Of a stretch of DNA of 64,000 nucleotides, positions 44,691-53,062 are shown one piece after another; the first letter of the stretch is position 1; every line of letters begins with the position of its first letter. Origin of the DNA: Halotia wernerae. Lineage in GTDB: Bacteria > Cyanobacteriota > Cyanobacteriia > Cyanobacteriales > Nostocaceae. The stretch lies in the NCBI GenBank assembly GCA_034931985.1, contig JAYGHB010000105.1, positions 1-64,000 of the forward strand, written 5' to 3'. The notes under the pieces are model-generated. The model saw only the letters and a list, made by a program, of their open reading frames with translations, did not search any database and had not been told where the DNA came from. The position numbers were made by a program, and so were the translations under genes.

Positions 44691-45716
44691 TTATGCGATC
44701 GCTCTTTTTCGACTTCCTGCGACAACGTTTTGGGGTTTGCCTTGGGTAAATGCGATAATATTTTCAACAGTTGTATCTAAAATGCGCTGTACTGCTTCGC
44801 GGGTGTTAAAGGCACTATGGGGTGTGATAATCACATTTCGCAGGCGCAACAGAATATGGTCTGCTAGCAGCGCTTCTAAATTGTGCTGTTTACGATAAAA
44901 GGAGCGCAGCAATTCTGCTTCTTCTCGCATGACAGGTTCTTCGGGTAACACATCTAGACCAACTGCTAAGACTTTATTATCTGCTATGGCATGGAGTAAG
45001 GCTTGAATATCGATCACACTACCGCGAGATGTGTTAATCAAGACTACGCCATCTTTCATTTTGGCAAACTGCTCAGCAGAAATCAAATGATACGTTTTTG
45101 CGTTTCCTGGAACGTGCAGGGTAATAATATCAGCTATTGATAAAACTTCATCCATTGTGGCATAACGAAATCCCAATTTGGAGGCTAATTCTTGGTTGGG
45201 CTTGATATCAAATGCGACAACCTCCATTTTGAATCCTTTAGCAATTTCAATCACGCATTTCCCAATGTTACCCGTACCAATCAAGCCCAAAGTTTTACCA
45301 TGCAGGTCAAAACCTTGAAGTCCATCCAAAGAAAAGTCTCCTTTGCGAGTGCGGTCAATGGCTTCTGGAAGTTTATGCGTGATCGCTAGCAACAGTCCAA
45401 AAACATGTTCAGCTACGGTATTCTCTCCATAGGTGGGGACGTTGCACACCATGATGTCGTGTTCTTGGCAATAATTGGTGTCAATATGGTCACAACCTGT
45501 TGAACGCGTAGCAATAAGTTGTAAATTTTTGAATTGCTTGAGGATATCCGCACTGAGATCGGAGTAGATGAAGACTGAAACTACATCTGCATCTTGATAT
45601 TGGTTGATATTATCTTGAGTTAGCCGTTCTGGTAAAAATTTAATTTGATGTTCGGTATTTAACTCTTTAAAAGTTTGGCGTTCCCATTCTTCTAATTCAA
45701 AAATTACTATTTTCAT
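44691..45716 (-). CDS. D-2-hydroxyacid dehydrogenase
   Basis: A 341-residue NAD-dependent dehydrogenase. The coenzyme motif is GLIGTGNIG, and catalytic residues are in INTSRGSVID (Arg), LDVLPEE (Glu) and ITPHSAFNT (His). The overall length and ending (TQGKPQNVV) suit the D-lactate/D-2-hydroxyacid group. It differs from the LdhA-like enzyme at 24431. A lid-like insertion (EEAELLRSFYRKQHNLEALL) before the His motif is notable. Substrate is unknown. It is divergent from the N-ATPase operon with a 228-bp gap. Confidence 0.85.
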   Translation of the reverse strand: MKIVIFELEEWERQTFKELNTEHQIKFLPERLTQDNINQYQDADVVSVFIYSDLSADILKQFKNLQLIATRSTGCDHIDTNYCQEHDIMVCNVPTYGENTVAEHVFGLLLAITHKLPEAIDRTRKGDFSLDGLQGFDLHGKTLGLIGTGNIGKCVIEIAKGFKMEVVAFDIKPNQELASKLGFRYATMDEVLSIADIITLHVPGNAKTYHLISAEQFAKMKDGVVLINTSRGSVIDIQALLHAIADNKVLAVGLDVLPEEPVMREEAELLRSFYRKQHNLEALLADHILLRLRNVIITPHSAFNTREAVQRILDTTVENIIAFTQGKPQNVVAGSRKRAIA

Positions 45717-45944
45717 TATTAATTAAGAGTTTCTTAAACTTACTTACAAAGATCTCGTGTCTAGTTTAGATAAGTTTATCTGCAAAATTATCAACCCTGA
45801 GATGTAAAAATTAATATCTTTCAAATAGAGGATGAATTAAATCCCTACACTGCTTTAGACGTATTAGAAGGTCGGCACACAAGTATAATAAGTGAGCAGG
45901 TAAGATTTCAAAAAGGTGTTGATAGGTAGTGGAAATCTCAGTTA

Positions 45945-47360
45945 ATGAGAAAAACAGAAGCTTCATCTCAATTTAATCAGGGTCAGGTTGTTTCTATTCG
46001 GAGTAGCGTCATTGACGTTCGATTTCCCAAACGACTCCCCGAACTTTACAACCAGCTTGTTGCGGGTGACGATGACAACGTAATCATTGAGGTGGTTAAC
46101 CATCTGGACTTTGAAACAATACGCGGCATCGCTTTAACACCGACCACCGGATTAGCAAGGGGTTCGACGGTTACAGATATGACACACTCTTTGCAAGTTC
46201 CGGTAGGAGAGCGCCTACTGGGTAGGATGTTCAATGTATTTGGGGATACTATTGATCGCAACGAAAAAATCACGGGAGGAGAGTGGCGTTCAATACATAA
46301 AATTCCCGTTCCTCTAGCTCAACAATCCACTACATCAGAGATTTTAGAAACTGGCATTAAAGCCATTGACGTACTTGCACCTTTAGAACGAGGCGGCAAA
46401 GCGGGATTATTTGGTGGTGCAGGAGTTGGCAAGACTGTGCTGATTACCGAAATGATCCACAATATGGTCAGCCAGCATGAGGGTATTAGTCTATTCTGCG
46501 GGATTGGCGAACGCAATCGGGAAGCCGAAGAACTGTATCGGGAGATGGAAGAGGCGGGAGTATTAAAGAATACTATCATGATATTCGGTCAGATGAACGA
46601 ACCGCCTGGAGCTAGATTCCGTGTCGGTCATGCTGCCTTGACAATGGCGGAATATTTTCGTGATGACGTGAAGCAAGATGTGCTGTTGTTGATTGATAAC
46701 ATCTTCCGATTTATTCAGGCTGGGCAAGAAGTTTCTGGGTTAATGGGGCGGCTACCATCGCGTGTGGGCTACCAACCCACCTTAGAAACAGAATTGGCTG
46801 AATTTGAAGAACGCATCACTAACACGGCTACGGGTGCGATTACCTCAGTGCAGGCAGTGTATGTTCCTGCCGATGATTTTACCGATCCGGCAGCAGTCCA
46901 TACCTTTGGTCATTTGTCGGCATCGATTGTTCTATCTCGTAAACGGGCAAGTGAAGGGCTATATCCGGCAATTGATCCTTTGCAGTCGAGTTCCAAAATG
47001 TTAACGCCGACAGTCGTAGGCAAGCGTCACTATCAGATTGCCCAGGGCGTTAGGCAGACGCTGGCGAATTATGAAGAACTGAAAGATATTATCGCCATGT
47101 TGGGAATCGAGGAACTTTCAGCTAGCGATCGCCAAACGGTAAATCGGGCGCGGCGACTGGAACGTTTTTTAACTCAGCCCTTTTTCAGTACAGAACAATT
47201 CACAGGGAAAAAGGGCAAATTAGTCAATTTGTCAGAGGCAATAGAGGGATGCGATCGCATTCTCAATGATGAGTTTGCCGATGATTCCGAGCGATCGCTT
47301 TATATGATTGGCACGGTTGATGAGGCCAAAAGCAAGCGGGGAAAGAAAGATGAAGCTTAA
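45945..47360 (+). CDS. atpD: N-type ATPase subunit beta
   Basis: A 471-residue catalytic F1 beta subunit. The P-loop is GGAGVGKTV near residue 160, followed by GIGERNREAEELYREM and LLLIDNIFRFIQAGQEVSGL (Walker B). It is first in the operon atpD-C-Q-R-B-E-F-A-G, which is the gene order of N-ATPases and not of the ordinary cyanobacterial ATP synthase. N-ATPases are a laterally spread second ATP synthase type, thought to pump ions out at the cost of ATP. The stop overlaps the atpC start by 11 bp. Confidence 0.95.
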   Translation: MRKTEASSQFNQGQVVSIRSSVIDVRFPKRLPELYNQLVAGDDDNVIIEVVNHLDFETIRGIALTPTTGLARGSTVTDMTHSLQVPVGERLLGRMFNVFGDTIDRNEKITGGEWRSIHKIPVPLAQQSTTSEILETGIKAIDVLAPLERGGKAGLFGGAGVGKTVLITEMIHNMVSQHEGISLFCGIGERNREAEELYREMEEAGVLKNTIMIFGQMNEPPGARFRVGHAALTMAEYFRDDVKQDVLLLIDNIFRFIQAGQEVSGLMGRLPSRVGYQPTLETELAEFEERITNTATGAITSVQAVYVPADDFTDPAAVHTFGHLSASIVLSRKRASEGLYPAIDPLQSSSKMLTPTVVGKRHYQIAQGVRQTLANYEELKDIIAMLGIEELSASDRQTVNRARRLERFLTQPFFSTEQFTGKKGKLVNLSEAIEGCDRILNDEFADDSERSLYMIGTVDEAKSKRGKKDEA

Positions 47361-47751
47361 GGTATTGCTGCCGACAGAGGTACTTTTAGAGGTAGAAGTC
47401 AACAAAATAGTTACCGAAGCTGAAAATGGTTCCTTTGGTTTGTTGCCAAATCATATCGACTTTGTAGCCGCCCTCGTCCCTGGAATCTTGTCTTTTGAAT
47501 CTCAAGCAGGCCAAGAAGTTTTTGTCGCCGTTGATGAAGGAATTTTAGTTAAGTGTGGCGCAGAGGTTTTAGTATCAACTCGCCAAGCGGTGCGCGGCAC
47601 TGATTTACAAAGCTTGCAGCAAACCGTGGAAGAAGAGTTTCGGCGTTTGGATGAGCAAGAAAAAATGGCTCGTTCGGCGATCGCCAAACTGGAAGCGAGT
47701 TTTATCCGGGGGTTTATTGAAGGAGGATCAATTCGTGAAACGACCCCGTAA
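47350..47751 (+). CDS. atpC: N-type ATPase subunit epsilon
   Basis: A 133-residue epsilon subunit. The ATG at 47350 (MKLKVLLPTEVLLEVEV) is preferred over earlier in-frame codons because it fits the family start and follows an AAGAAAGA purine stretch. The N-terminal beta sandwich (ENGSFGLLPNHIDFVAALVP) is followed by two C-terminal helices. It overlaps atpD by 11 bp and atpQ by 17 bp, indicating translational coupling. Epsilon links the rotor to catalysis. Confidence 0.92.
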   Translation: MKLKVLLPTEVLLEVEVNKIVTEAENGSFGLLPNHIDFVAALVPGILSFESQAGQEVFVAVDEGILVKCGAEVLVSTRQAVRGTDLQSLQQTVEEEFRRLDEQEKMARSAIAKLEASFIRGFIEGGSIRETTP

Positions 47752-48055
47752 ATTAGCACCAAGAGGAAGTCAAAGCACTAGGAAGGACTTTCACAAACAA
47801 GCGAGTGCCAAGTCATCTCGTAAGCTCAAAGCACGGCAGGAAGAAGACAACGTTGTTTGGTTAGGGTTGGGAACGTTTGGGTTAGTGGGTTGGTCTATTG
47901 CCATCCCAACATTAATTGGCATAGCCCTGGGAGTCTGGATCGATTTAACTTGGCCGAGTCGCTATTCATGGACACTGATGCTACTGTTTATCGGCGTTGT
48001 CTTGGGTTGCCTCAATGCTTGGTATTGGGTGCAGCAGGAGAGCCGCGATGAATGA
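47735..48055 (+). CDS. atpQ: N-type ATPase subunit AtpQ (AtpI-like)
   Basis: About 106 residues. The start is a GTG at 47735 with a perfect AAGGAGG 8 nt upstream; the longer open frame upstream is not used. A basic N-terminus of about 40 residues (MKRPRKLAPRGSQSTRKDF) precedes two membrane helices: LGLGTFGLVGWSIAIPTLIG and WTLMLLFIGVVLGCLNAWYW. This corresponds to the small AtpI-like membrane protein specific to N-ATPase operons (AtpQ). It is presumed to help assembly of the c ring. Confidence 0.88.
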   Translation: MKRPRKLAPRGSQSTRKDFHKQASAKSSRKLKARQEEDNVVWLGLGTFGLVGWSIAIPTLIGIALGVWIDLTWPSRYSWTLMLLFIGVVLGCLNAWYWVQQESRDE

Positions 48056-48324
48056 ATCAGTACAGGCTCTACCATTATTGGTGTTATTGGTGGGTATGGC
48101 AATTGCGATCGCCATTCTCATTAAGTCTAGTTTAGAGCGCATTGGCGTTCCTGCACTTGTTGGCTATTTGGTACTGGGATGTTTCCTGCGCCAATTATTA
48201 TGCAACGAGGTCTGTCATTGGGGAATTGGGCAATTTCTCAACAGGTATTTGCGGCAAGACCATCATGTCTGCTGTGACTAGTATCGCCACTCCCGTCGTT
48301 CTGCATCGAATGCTGAAACAGTAG
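48048..48324 (+). pseudogene. Gutted cation:proton antiporter (CPA2) gene
   Basis: An in-frame start overlaps the end of atpQ by 8 bp (GATGAATGA). The first 44 residues read like a CPA2/Kef-type antiporter N-terminus: PLLVLLVGMAIAIAILIKSS then LERIGVPALVGYLVLG. The frame then loses sense. In another frame GLSLGNWAISQQVFAA and, after a further shift, IMSAVTSIATPVVLHRMLKQ correspond to the end of such antiporters. The core of about 300 residues has gone. This is a deletion relic with an additional frameshift inside the N-ATPase operon. Confidence 0.82.
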
Positions 48325-48350
48325 TCACAAACACAACCAGGAGAATCATC

Positions 48351-48650
48351 ATGAACAGTATTTTACATCTATTCATAGCCTTACTCATGGGGGGCATACT
48401 GGGAGTTTTTTATTTTGGTAGCCTCTGGATTACAGTTCGACAACTCCCTACTACCCAGTGGCCTATTCGCTTATTTATTGGTAGTTACTTCGGTCGCTTA
48501 AGTATTGCTTTGCTCGGTTTTTATTTAATTATGAATGGACATTGGGAACGAGCATTAGCTGGTTTATTAGGTTTTTTAATCGCACGTAGTTTTTTAATTC
48601 AACGTTTACGAACCAAAGAAGATGGATTAACCACAAATGCACACAGATAG
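48351..48650 (+). CDS. atpR: N-type ATPase subunit AtpR
   Basis: A 99-residue membrane protein with three hydrophobic segments: LHLFIALLMGGILGVFYFGS, RLFIGSYFGRLSIALLGFYL and ALAGLLGFLIARSFLIQ. This pattern, with Arg residues at the membrane segment RLFIGSYFGRL, matches AtpR of N-ATPase operons, where the Arg has been proposed to meet the extra Glu of the c subunit. It is found only in this ATPase type. The gene is separated from atpQ by the antiporter relic. Confidence 0.88.
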   Translation: MNSILHLFIALLMGGILGVFYFGSLWITVRQLPTTQWPIRLFIGSYFGRLSIALLGFYLIMNGHWERALAGLLGFLIARSFLIQRLRTKEDGLTTNAHR

Positions 48651-48716
48651 GAGCATAAATAACTTTATTATCTCCTTTGTGGGTGAGTAAATCATACTTT
48701 CATTCAGCAATAGATT

Positions 48717-49415
48717 ATGGAAATTACTCCTGACAACATTATTTTCTGGCAAAGTCAGTGGGTGACTCTTAATGCCACTATCGTCTATACCTGGCTAGTA
48801 ATGGCGATTTTAGTCATAGGTTCTTGGTTAGTCACGCGCAACTTGTCGGTAGAACCCGAAAATATGTCCCCCTGGCAAAATCGATTGGAAATTATTGTTG
48901 AAGAAATTAACAATCAAATTCGTGAGGCTAGTCAACAAAATCCCACTCAATTTTTACCCCTCATCGGTACACTATTTCTGTTTATTGCTTTAGCAAATTT
49001 ATTAACAGTCGCGCCAATTTATGAATCACCTGCTGCTTCTCTTTCGACTACAGCAGCTTTAGCGTTGTGTGTATTTGTCGCTGTACCTTTTTACGGGATT
49101 AAAAATATCGGTTTAGTTGATTATCTGAGGAATTATTTGCGACCAACACCTTTGATGTTGCCATTTAACATTATTAGCGAATTGTCGCGGACGTTGGCTT
49201 TAGCAATTCGTTTATTTGGCAACATTATGAGTACCAGTTTACTCGTTGCTATTCTGGTGACTCTTGTACCGCTATTTTTCCCAATTGTCATGCGGGCATT
49301 TGGCGTATTAATCGGCATTATTCAAGCTTATGTGTTTGCTATTCTGGCATTGGTTTATATTGCATCTGGAATGCGTAGACAACAAATTTCCGAACGGCGA
49401 TCGCCAACGGAATAA
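48717..49415 (+). CDS. atpB: N-type ATPase subunit a
   Basis: A 232-residue polytopic F0 stator subunit with about five to six membrane segments. The essential Arg is found in SRTLALAIRLFGNIMS, and the C-terminal helix is IIQAYVFAILALVYIASGM, both family-specific. Together with the c ring it forms the ion path. It begins with an acidic, mostly periplasmic N-terminus (MEITPDNIIFWQSQWVTLN). Confidence 0.93.
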   Translation: MEITPDNIIFWQSQWVTLNATIVYTWLVMAILVIGSWLVTRNLSVEPENMSPWQNRLEIIVEEINNQIREASQQNPTQFLPLIGTLFLFIALANLLTVAPIYESPAASLSTTAALALCVFVAVPFYGIKNIGLVDYLRNYLRPTPLMLPFNIISELSRTLALAIRLFGNIMSTSLLVAILVTLVPLFFPIVMRAFGVLIGIIQAYVFAILALVYIASGMRRQQISERRSPTE

Positions 49416-49460
49416 TCATAAATCTGTGGATTAATTACAAACTACGAACTACGAATTAAT

Positions 49461-49742
49461 ATGACTGATCTTGGTCTTATAGGAATGGTTTCGATTATCA
49501 TGGCTGGCTTAACAATCGCCCTCGGTGCGATCGCGCCAGCTATCGGTGAAGGATTAGCGCTGGCTAGTGCTTTACGCTCAATTGCTCAACAACCAGATAA
49601 AGCTAATACGATTACTCGCACTTTATTTGTCGGGATGGCAATTGTTGAATCTACTGCAATTTATTGTTTTGTAGTATCGATGATTTTGATTTTTGCTAAT
49701 CCCTTTTGGGACTACTTCAGTCAGCGAACAACAGGAGGGTAG
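49461..49742 (+). CDS. atpE: N-type ATPase subunit c with sodium-type site
   Basis: A 93-residue hairpin of two helices. The second helix carries VESTAIY, with Glu63, Ser64, Thr65 and Tyr68 placed like the Na+-binding residues of known sodium c rings (the V-ES-T-Y pattern). Helix 1 has Glu30 in AIGEGLA where the Ilyobacter c subunit has Gln. A second carboxylate in helix 1 is typical of N-ATPases. The protein is longer than many H+ c subunits and has a C-terminal tail (FSQRTTGG). Sodium transport is inferred from the residues. Confidence 0.93.
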   Translation: MTDLGLIGMVSIIMAGLTIALGAIAPAIGEGLALASALRSIAQQPDKANTITRTLFVGMAIVESTAIYCFVVSMILIFANPFWDYFSQRTTGG

Positions 49743-49745
49743 TTC

Positions 49746-50513
49746 ATGTTAATTAATTGGTTTACAGTTATCGCTCAAATCATCAATTTCGTTATCCTTG
49801 TTTATCTGCTGTATCGCTTCTTGTACAAACCGATCAATAAAACAATGCAAGAGCGTCAGAAAAGAATTGAACGTCGCTGGCAAGAAGCTGAACAACAGCG
49901 AGAGGAAGTACATAAAGAGGCAAGTTCTTACCGCCAACAACAACAAGAGTTAAATGAACAACGTGAAGAAATCATCGCTGAAGCCAAAGCCACAGCAGAG
50001 CAACAACGCCAAGAATTAGTGAAAACTACCCGCCGTGAAGTTGAGCAGATGCAGCAAGGATGGCGAGAGGCGATCGCACGAGAACAAGATGCTTTTCTAG
50101 AAACTCTGCAACAACAAGTCACCCAACAAACCTATGAAATTGCTCGTCGTGCTTTAAAAGATTTGGCAGATACTCAGTTAGAACAGCAAGCGATCGCGGT
50201 TTTTCTCAATCGCCTGCAACAGCTAGATACAGAGGAAAAAGAGTTGCTATTTGCATCTATCAGGCAATCAGAACAAAATATAATCATTCGCAGTAGTTTT
50301 GATATTCCCCAGTCACAGCGCCAAAACATTATTGATGTGTTAAAAGCTCAGAACATCACCAATGAAAATAATATTCAATTTTTGACTACACCTGATTTAA
50401 TCTGTGGCATTCAATTAAAAGCTGTCAATCAGGAAATTTCTTGGAATTTTGACAACTATTTACAAAACTTAGAAGCACATTTTTCAGAAGTATTAAAGTC
50501 AGAGATTCCATGA
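49746..50513 (+). CDS. atpF: N-type ATPase subunit b with delta-like C-terminus
   Basis: A 255-residue stator protein preceded by GGAGGG. Residues 3-23 are one membrane helix, followed by a long charged coiled coil to about residue 170. The last 85 residues are not coiled coil: IIIRSSFDIPQSQRQNIIDV and GIQLKAVNQEISWNFDNYLQ match the end of the F1 delta subunit. There is no separate atpH in the operon, so b and delta functions are joined, as known for N-ATPases. The stop overlaps the atpA start by 4 bp (ATGA). Confidence 0.92.
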   Translation: MLINWFTVIAQIINFVILVYLLYRFLYKPINKTMQERQKRIERRWQEAEQQREEVHKEASSYRQQQQELNEQREEIIAEAKATAEQQRQELVKTTRREVEQMQQGWREAIAREQDAFLETLQQQVTQQTYEIARRALKDLADTQLEQQAIAVFLNRLQQLDTEEKELLFASIRQSEQNIIIRSSFDIPQSQRQNIIDVLKAQNITNENNIQFLTTPDLICGIQLKAVNQEISWNFDNYLQNLEAHFSEVLKSEIP

Positions 50514-52063
50514 ACCAAAATAGCACAGTACTGCAAACTCTCGTTAATCAAACTTTTACCAAATTTGACCAGGTTTTAAACAACTACCAACCTGAACTGC
50601 AAACTCGTGAAGTCGGCATTGTCGTGTCAGTGGGTCAAGGAATTGCCATTGTAGTTGGTCTACCCAGTGTCAAAGCCAATGAACTCGTCCGCTTTCCAGG
50701 AGATTTGTTAGGGATTGCTTTCAACTTAGACCCAGAAGAGCTGGGCATTATCTTGTTAGACAAAAGTGAACATCTAAAAGCTGGTGACCAAGTTCAACGC
50801 ACAGGGCGAGTCATGGATGTGCCAGTGGGGGAAGCCTTGCTGGGTCGTGTGGTCGATGGAACTGGCCGCCCCTTGGACGATCAAAGAGTTATCCAGGCAA
50901 AAAAACGCCTACCCATTGAGCGTGAAGTCCCGGCAATTATGGATCGTGCCCCGGTGACAGTACCTCTACAAACGGGGTTAAAAGTTGTGGATGCCTTGGT
51001 TCCAGTCGGTCGCGGACAACGGGAGTTGATTGTGGGCGATCGCCAAACGGGAAAAACAGCGATCGCCATAGACACGATTATTAATCAACAAAATAAAAAC
51101 GTCATTTGCATTTACTGCGCCATTGGTCAACGCGCTTCAGCTGTGGCTAAGGTAATTGCAGATTTGCGCGATCGCCACGCTATGGACTACACCATTGTAG
51201 TAGTCGCCTCTGGGGAAGATCCTCCTGGTTTACAGTACATTACTCCCTATGCTGCCACCTCGATGGCTGAGTATTTCATGGAGCAAGGTCATGATGTACT
51301 AATTGTGTACGATGATCTAACTCACCACGCCTGGGCTTATCGAGAACTATCACTGTTGTTGCGTCGTCCCCCCGGTCGAGAAGCCTATCCTGGTGATATT
51401 TTTTACATTCATTCCCGAATGCTGGAACGTGCTACTCACCTGCGCGACGAACTAGGCGGCGGTTCGTTAACGGCCTTACCCATCGTCCAAACAGAAGCAC
51501 AAAATATTTCCGCTTATATTCCTACTAATTTGATTTCGATTACCGATGGTCAGATTTATCTGTCTCCGAACTTGTTTCAAAAAGCTGTGTTACCGGCGGT
51601 AGATGTGGGTAAATCTGTCTCACGGGTGGGTGGGAAAACCCAGTTACCAGCCTACAGTGCTGTTGCTGGGGATTTGCGTCTTTCCTATTCCCAATTTCAG
51701 GAGGTGGAAGTTTTTGCCCGGTTTGGTACACAGTTGGATGATGAAACTCGCCAAACCCTAGAACGCGGTCGTCGTGTCCGCGAAATCCTCAAACAGCCGC
51801 AAAATCAGCCTATACCGGTTGCCGAGCAGATTGCTGTTCTGGTAGCGGTGAATGAAGGTGTATTTGATGACGTGCCAATAGAGCGCATAGATGAGGCGGC
51901 TAGGTCAGTTCGCCAAGCAGTTACAGAACAATTACCCCAAGTCTGCGATCGGATTCAAGTTGGCGAAAAGCTGACTGATGAAGATCAAAATGCAGTGTTA
52001 AATCAAGCACAAGCAGCAAAAGAGCAGTTTCAACCCCAAAAAGAAGAAAATGCTAACGACTGA
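50510..52063 (+). CDS. atpA: N-type ATPase subunit alpha
   Basis: A 517-residue non-catalytic alpha subunit. The P-loop GDRQTGKTAIA (near residue 175) is complete and VLIVYDDLTHHAWAYRELSL is Walker B. The N-terminal extension with LQTLVNQTFTKFD is distinct from the photosynthetic ATP synthase alpha. It overlaps atpF by 4 bp and atpG by 14 bp. The C-terminal acidic tail (QKEENAND) is unremarkable. Confidence 0.95.
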   Translation: MNQNSTVLQTLVNQTFTKFDQVLNNYQPELQTREVGIVVSVGQGIAIVVGLPSVKANELVRFPGDLLGIAFNLDPEELGIILLDKSEHLKAGDQVQRTGRVMDVPVGEALLGRVVDGTGRPLDDQRVIQAKKRLPIEREVPAIMDRAPVTVPLQTGLKVVDALVPVGRGQRELIVGDRQTGKTAIAIDTIINQQNKNVICIYCAIGQRASAVAKVIADLRDRHAMDYTIVVVASGEDPPGLQYITPYAATSMAEYFMEQGHDVLIVYDDLTHHAWAYRELSLLLRRPPGREAYPGDIFYIHSRMLERATHLRDELGGGSLTALPIVQTEAQNISAYIPTNLISITDGQIYLSPNLFQKAVLPAVDVGKSVSRVGGKTQLPAYSAVAGDLRLSYSQFQEVEVFARFGTQLDDETRQTLERGRRVREILKQPQNQPIPVAEQIAVLVAVNEGVFDDVPIERIDEAARSVRQAVTEQLPQVCDRIQVGEKLTDEDQNAVLNQAQAAKEQFQPQKEENAND

Positions 52064-52970
52064 AGCCCTCAAAGCCAAAATCAACAGTGTTCAAGATTTG
52101 CAATCGGTCGTCAAGACAATGAAAGCTCTGGCGGCTGTCAGCATTCGGCAATACGAAAAAGCTGTGGAATCTCTAGCAGACTATAACCGTACCGTTGAAA
52201 TGGGTTTACAGATTGTCCTCCGACAGCGATATTTTTCTGGTCAAGATACTCTACCTACGTCTGTAATGGAGGCGATACCTGGTTCTAACAGTCGTTTGGG
52301 AGTAATTATTTTTGGTTCTGATCAAGGCTTATGTGGTCAGTTTAACGAGCAGATAGTCTCTTATGCAATCGATCAACTCGAACAATTCCAGATAAAACCC
52401 GAAAACCTGATGCTTGCAGCAGTTGGTGCGCGTGTTATCGCACCACTAGAAAATAGAAGGCAAAACATTGCAGCGCGATTTTCCGTACCTAACTCAGTTA
52501 CAGAAATTACATCCAGAGTACAGGAAATCTTGTTGGCGATCGAGCAATGGCAAGAACAGCAACAAATTGCAAAAATTGTCTTATTCTACAATCAACCCCG
52601 ATCTGGCGCATCTTATCAATCGCATACCTTACAGCTTTTACCCTTAGATCCGAATTGGTTGCACCACTTAGTACAGCAAGAATGGTCAACGCAGGTATTA
52701 CCAACTTTTACAATGAATTGGCAACAAATCTTTTCAGCTTTAATCCACCAATACTTGTTTGTTTCTTTATATCGCGCCTTTGCTGAATCCCTCGCTAGTG
52801 AAAATGCTAGTCGCCTTTCCTCCATGCAGGCTGCTCAAAAAAATATTGAAGAACGTTTATCAGATCTGAATGCTCAATATCGTCATCAACGGCAAAGTTC
52901 CATTACTCAAGAACTCCTCGATATTGTAGTGGGTTTTGAAGCTTTAACTGATAAGTCAGGATCCAACTAA
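52050..52970 (+). CDS. atpG: N-type ATPase subunit gamma
   Basis: A 306-residue central stalk subunit. The N-terminal helix ALKAKINSVQDLQSVVKTMK and the C-terminal helix ENASRLSSMQAAQKNIEERL, which form the rotor coiled coil, are clear; the central FGSDQGLCGQFNEQIV is the conserved Rossmann-like part. The redox-regulated Cys loop of the photosynthetic gamma subunit is not seen. It is last in the operon. Confidence 0.93.
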   Translation: MLTTEALKAKINSVQDLQSVVKTMKALAAVSIRQYEKAVESLADYNRTVEMGLQIVLRQRYFSGQDTLPTSVMEAIPGSNSRLGVIIFGSDQGLCGQFNEQIVSYAIDQLEQFQIKPENLMLAAVGARVIAPLENRRQNIAARFSVPNSVTEITSRVQEILLAIEQWQEQQQIAKIVLFYNQPRSGASYQSHTLQLLPLDPNWLHHLVQQEWSTQVLPTFTMNWQQIFSALIHQYLFVSLYRAFAESLASENASRLSSMQAAQKNIEERLSDLNAQYRHQRQSSITQELLDIVVGFEALTDKSGSN

Positions 52971-53062
52971 TTTAGGTTGCAATTCAAGTTGCACGTTTAA
53001 GATAGAGTACAGGCTTCATTTATGAGCAATGATAAATTTTCCACAAAATCGTTGCCCCTCCT

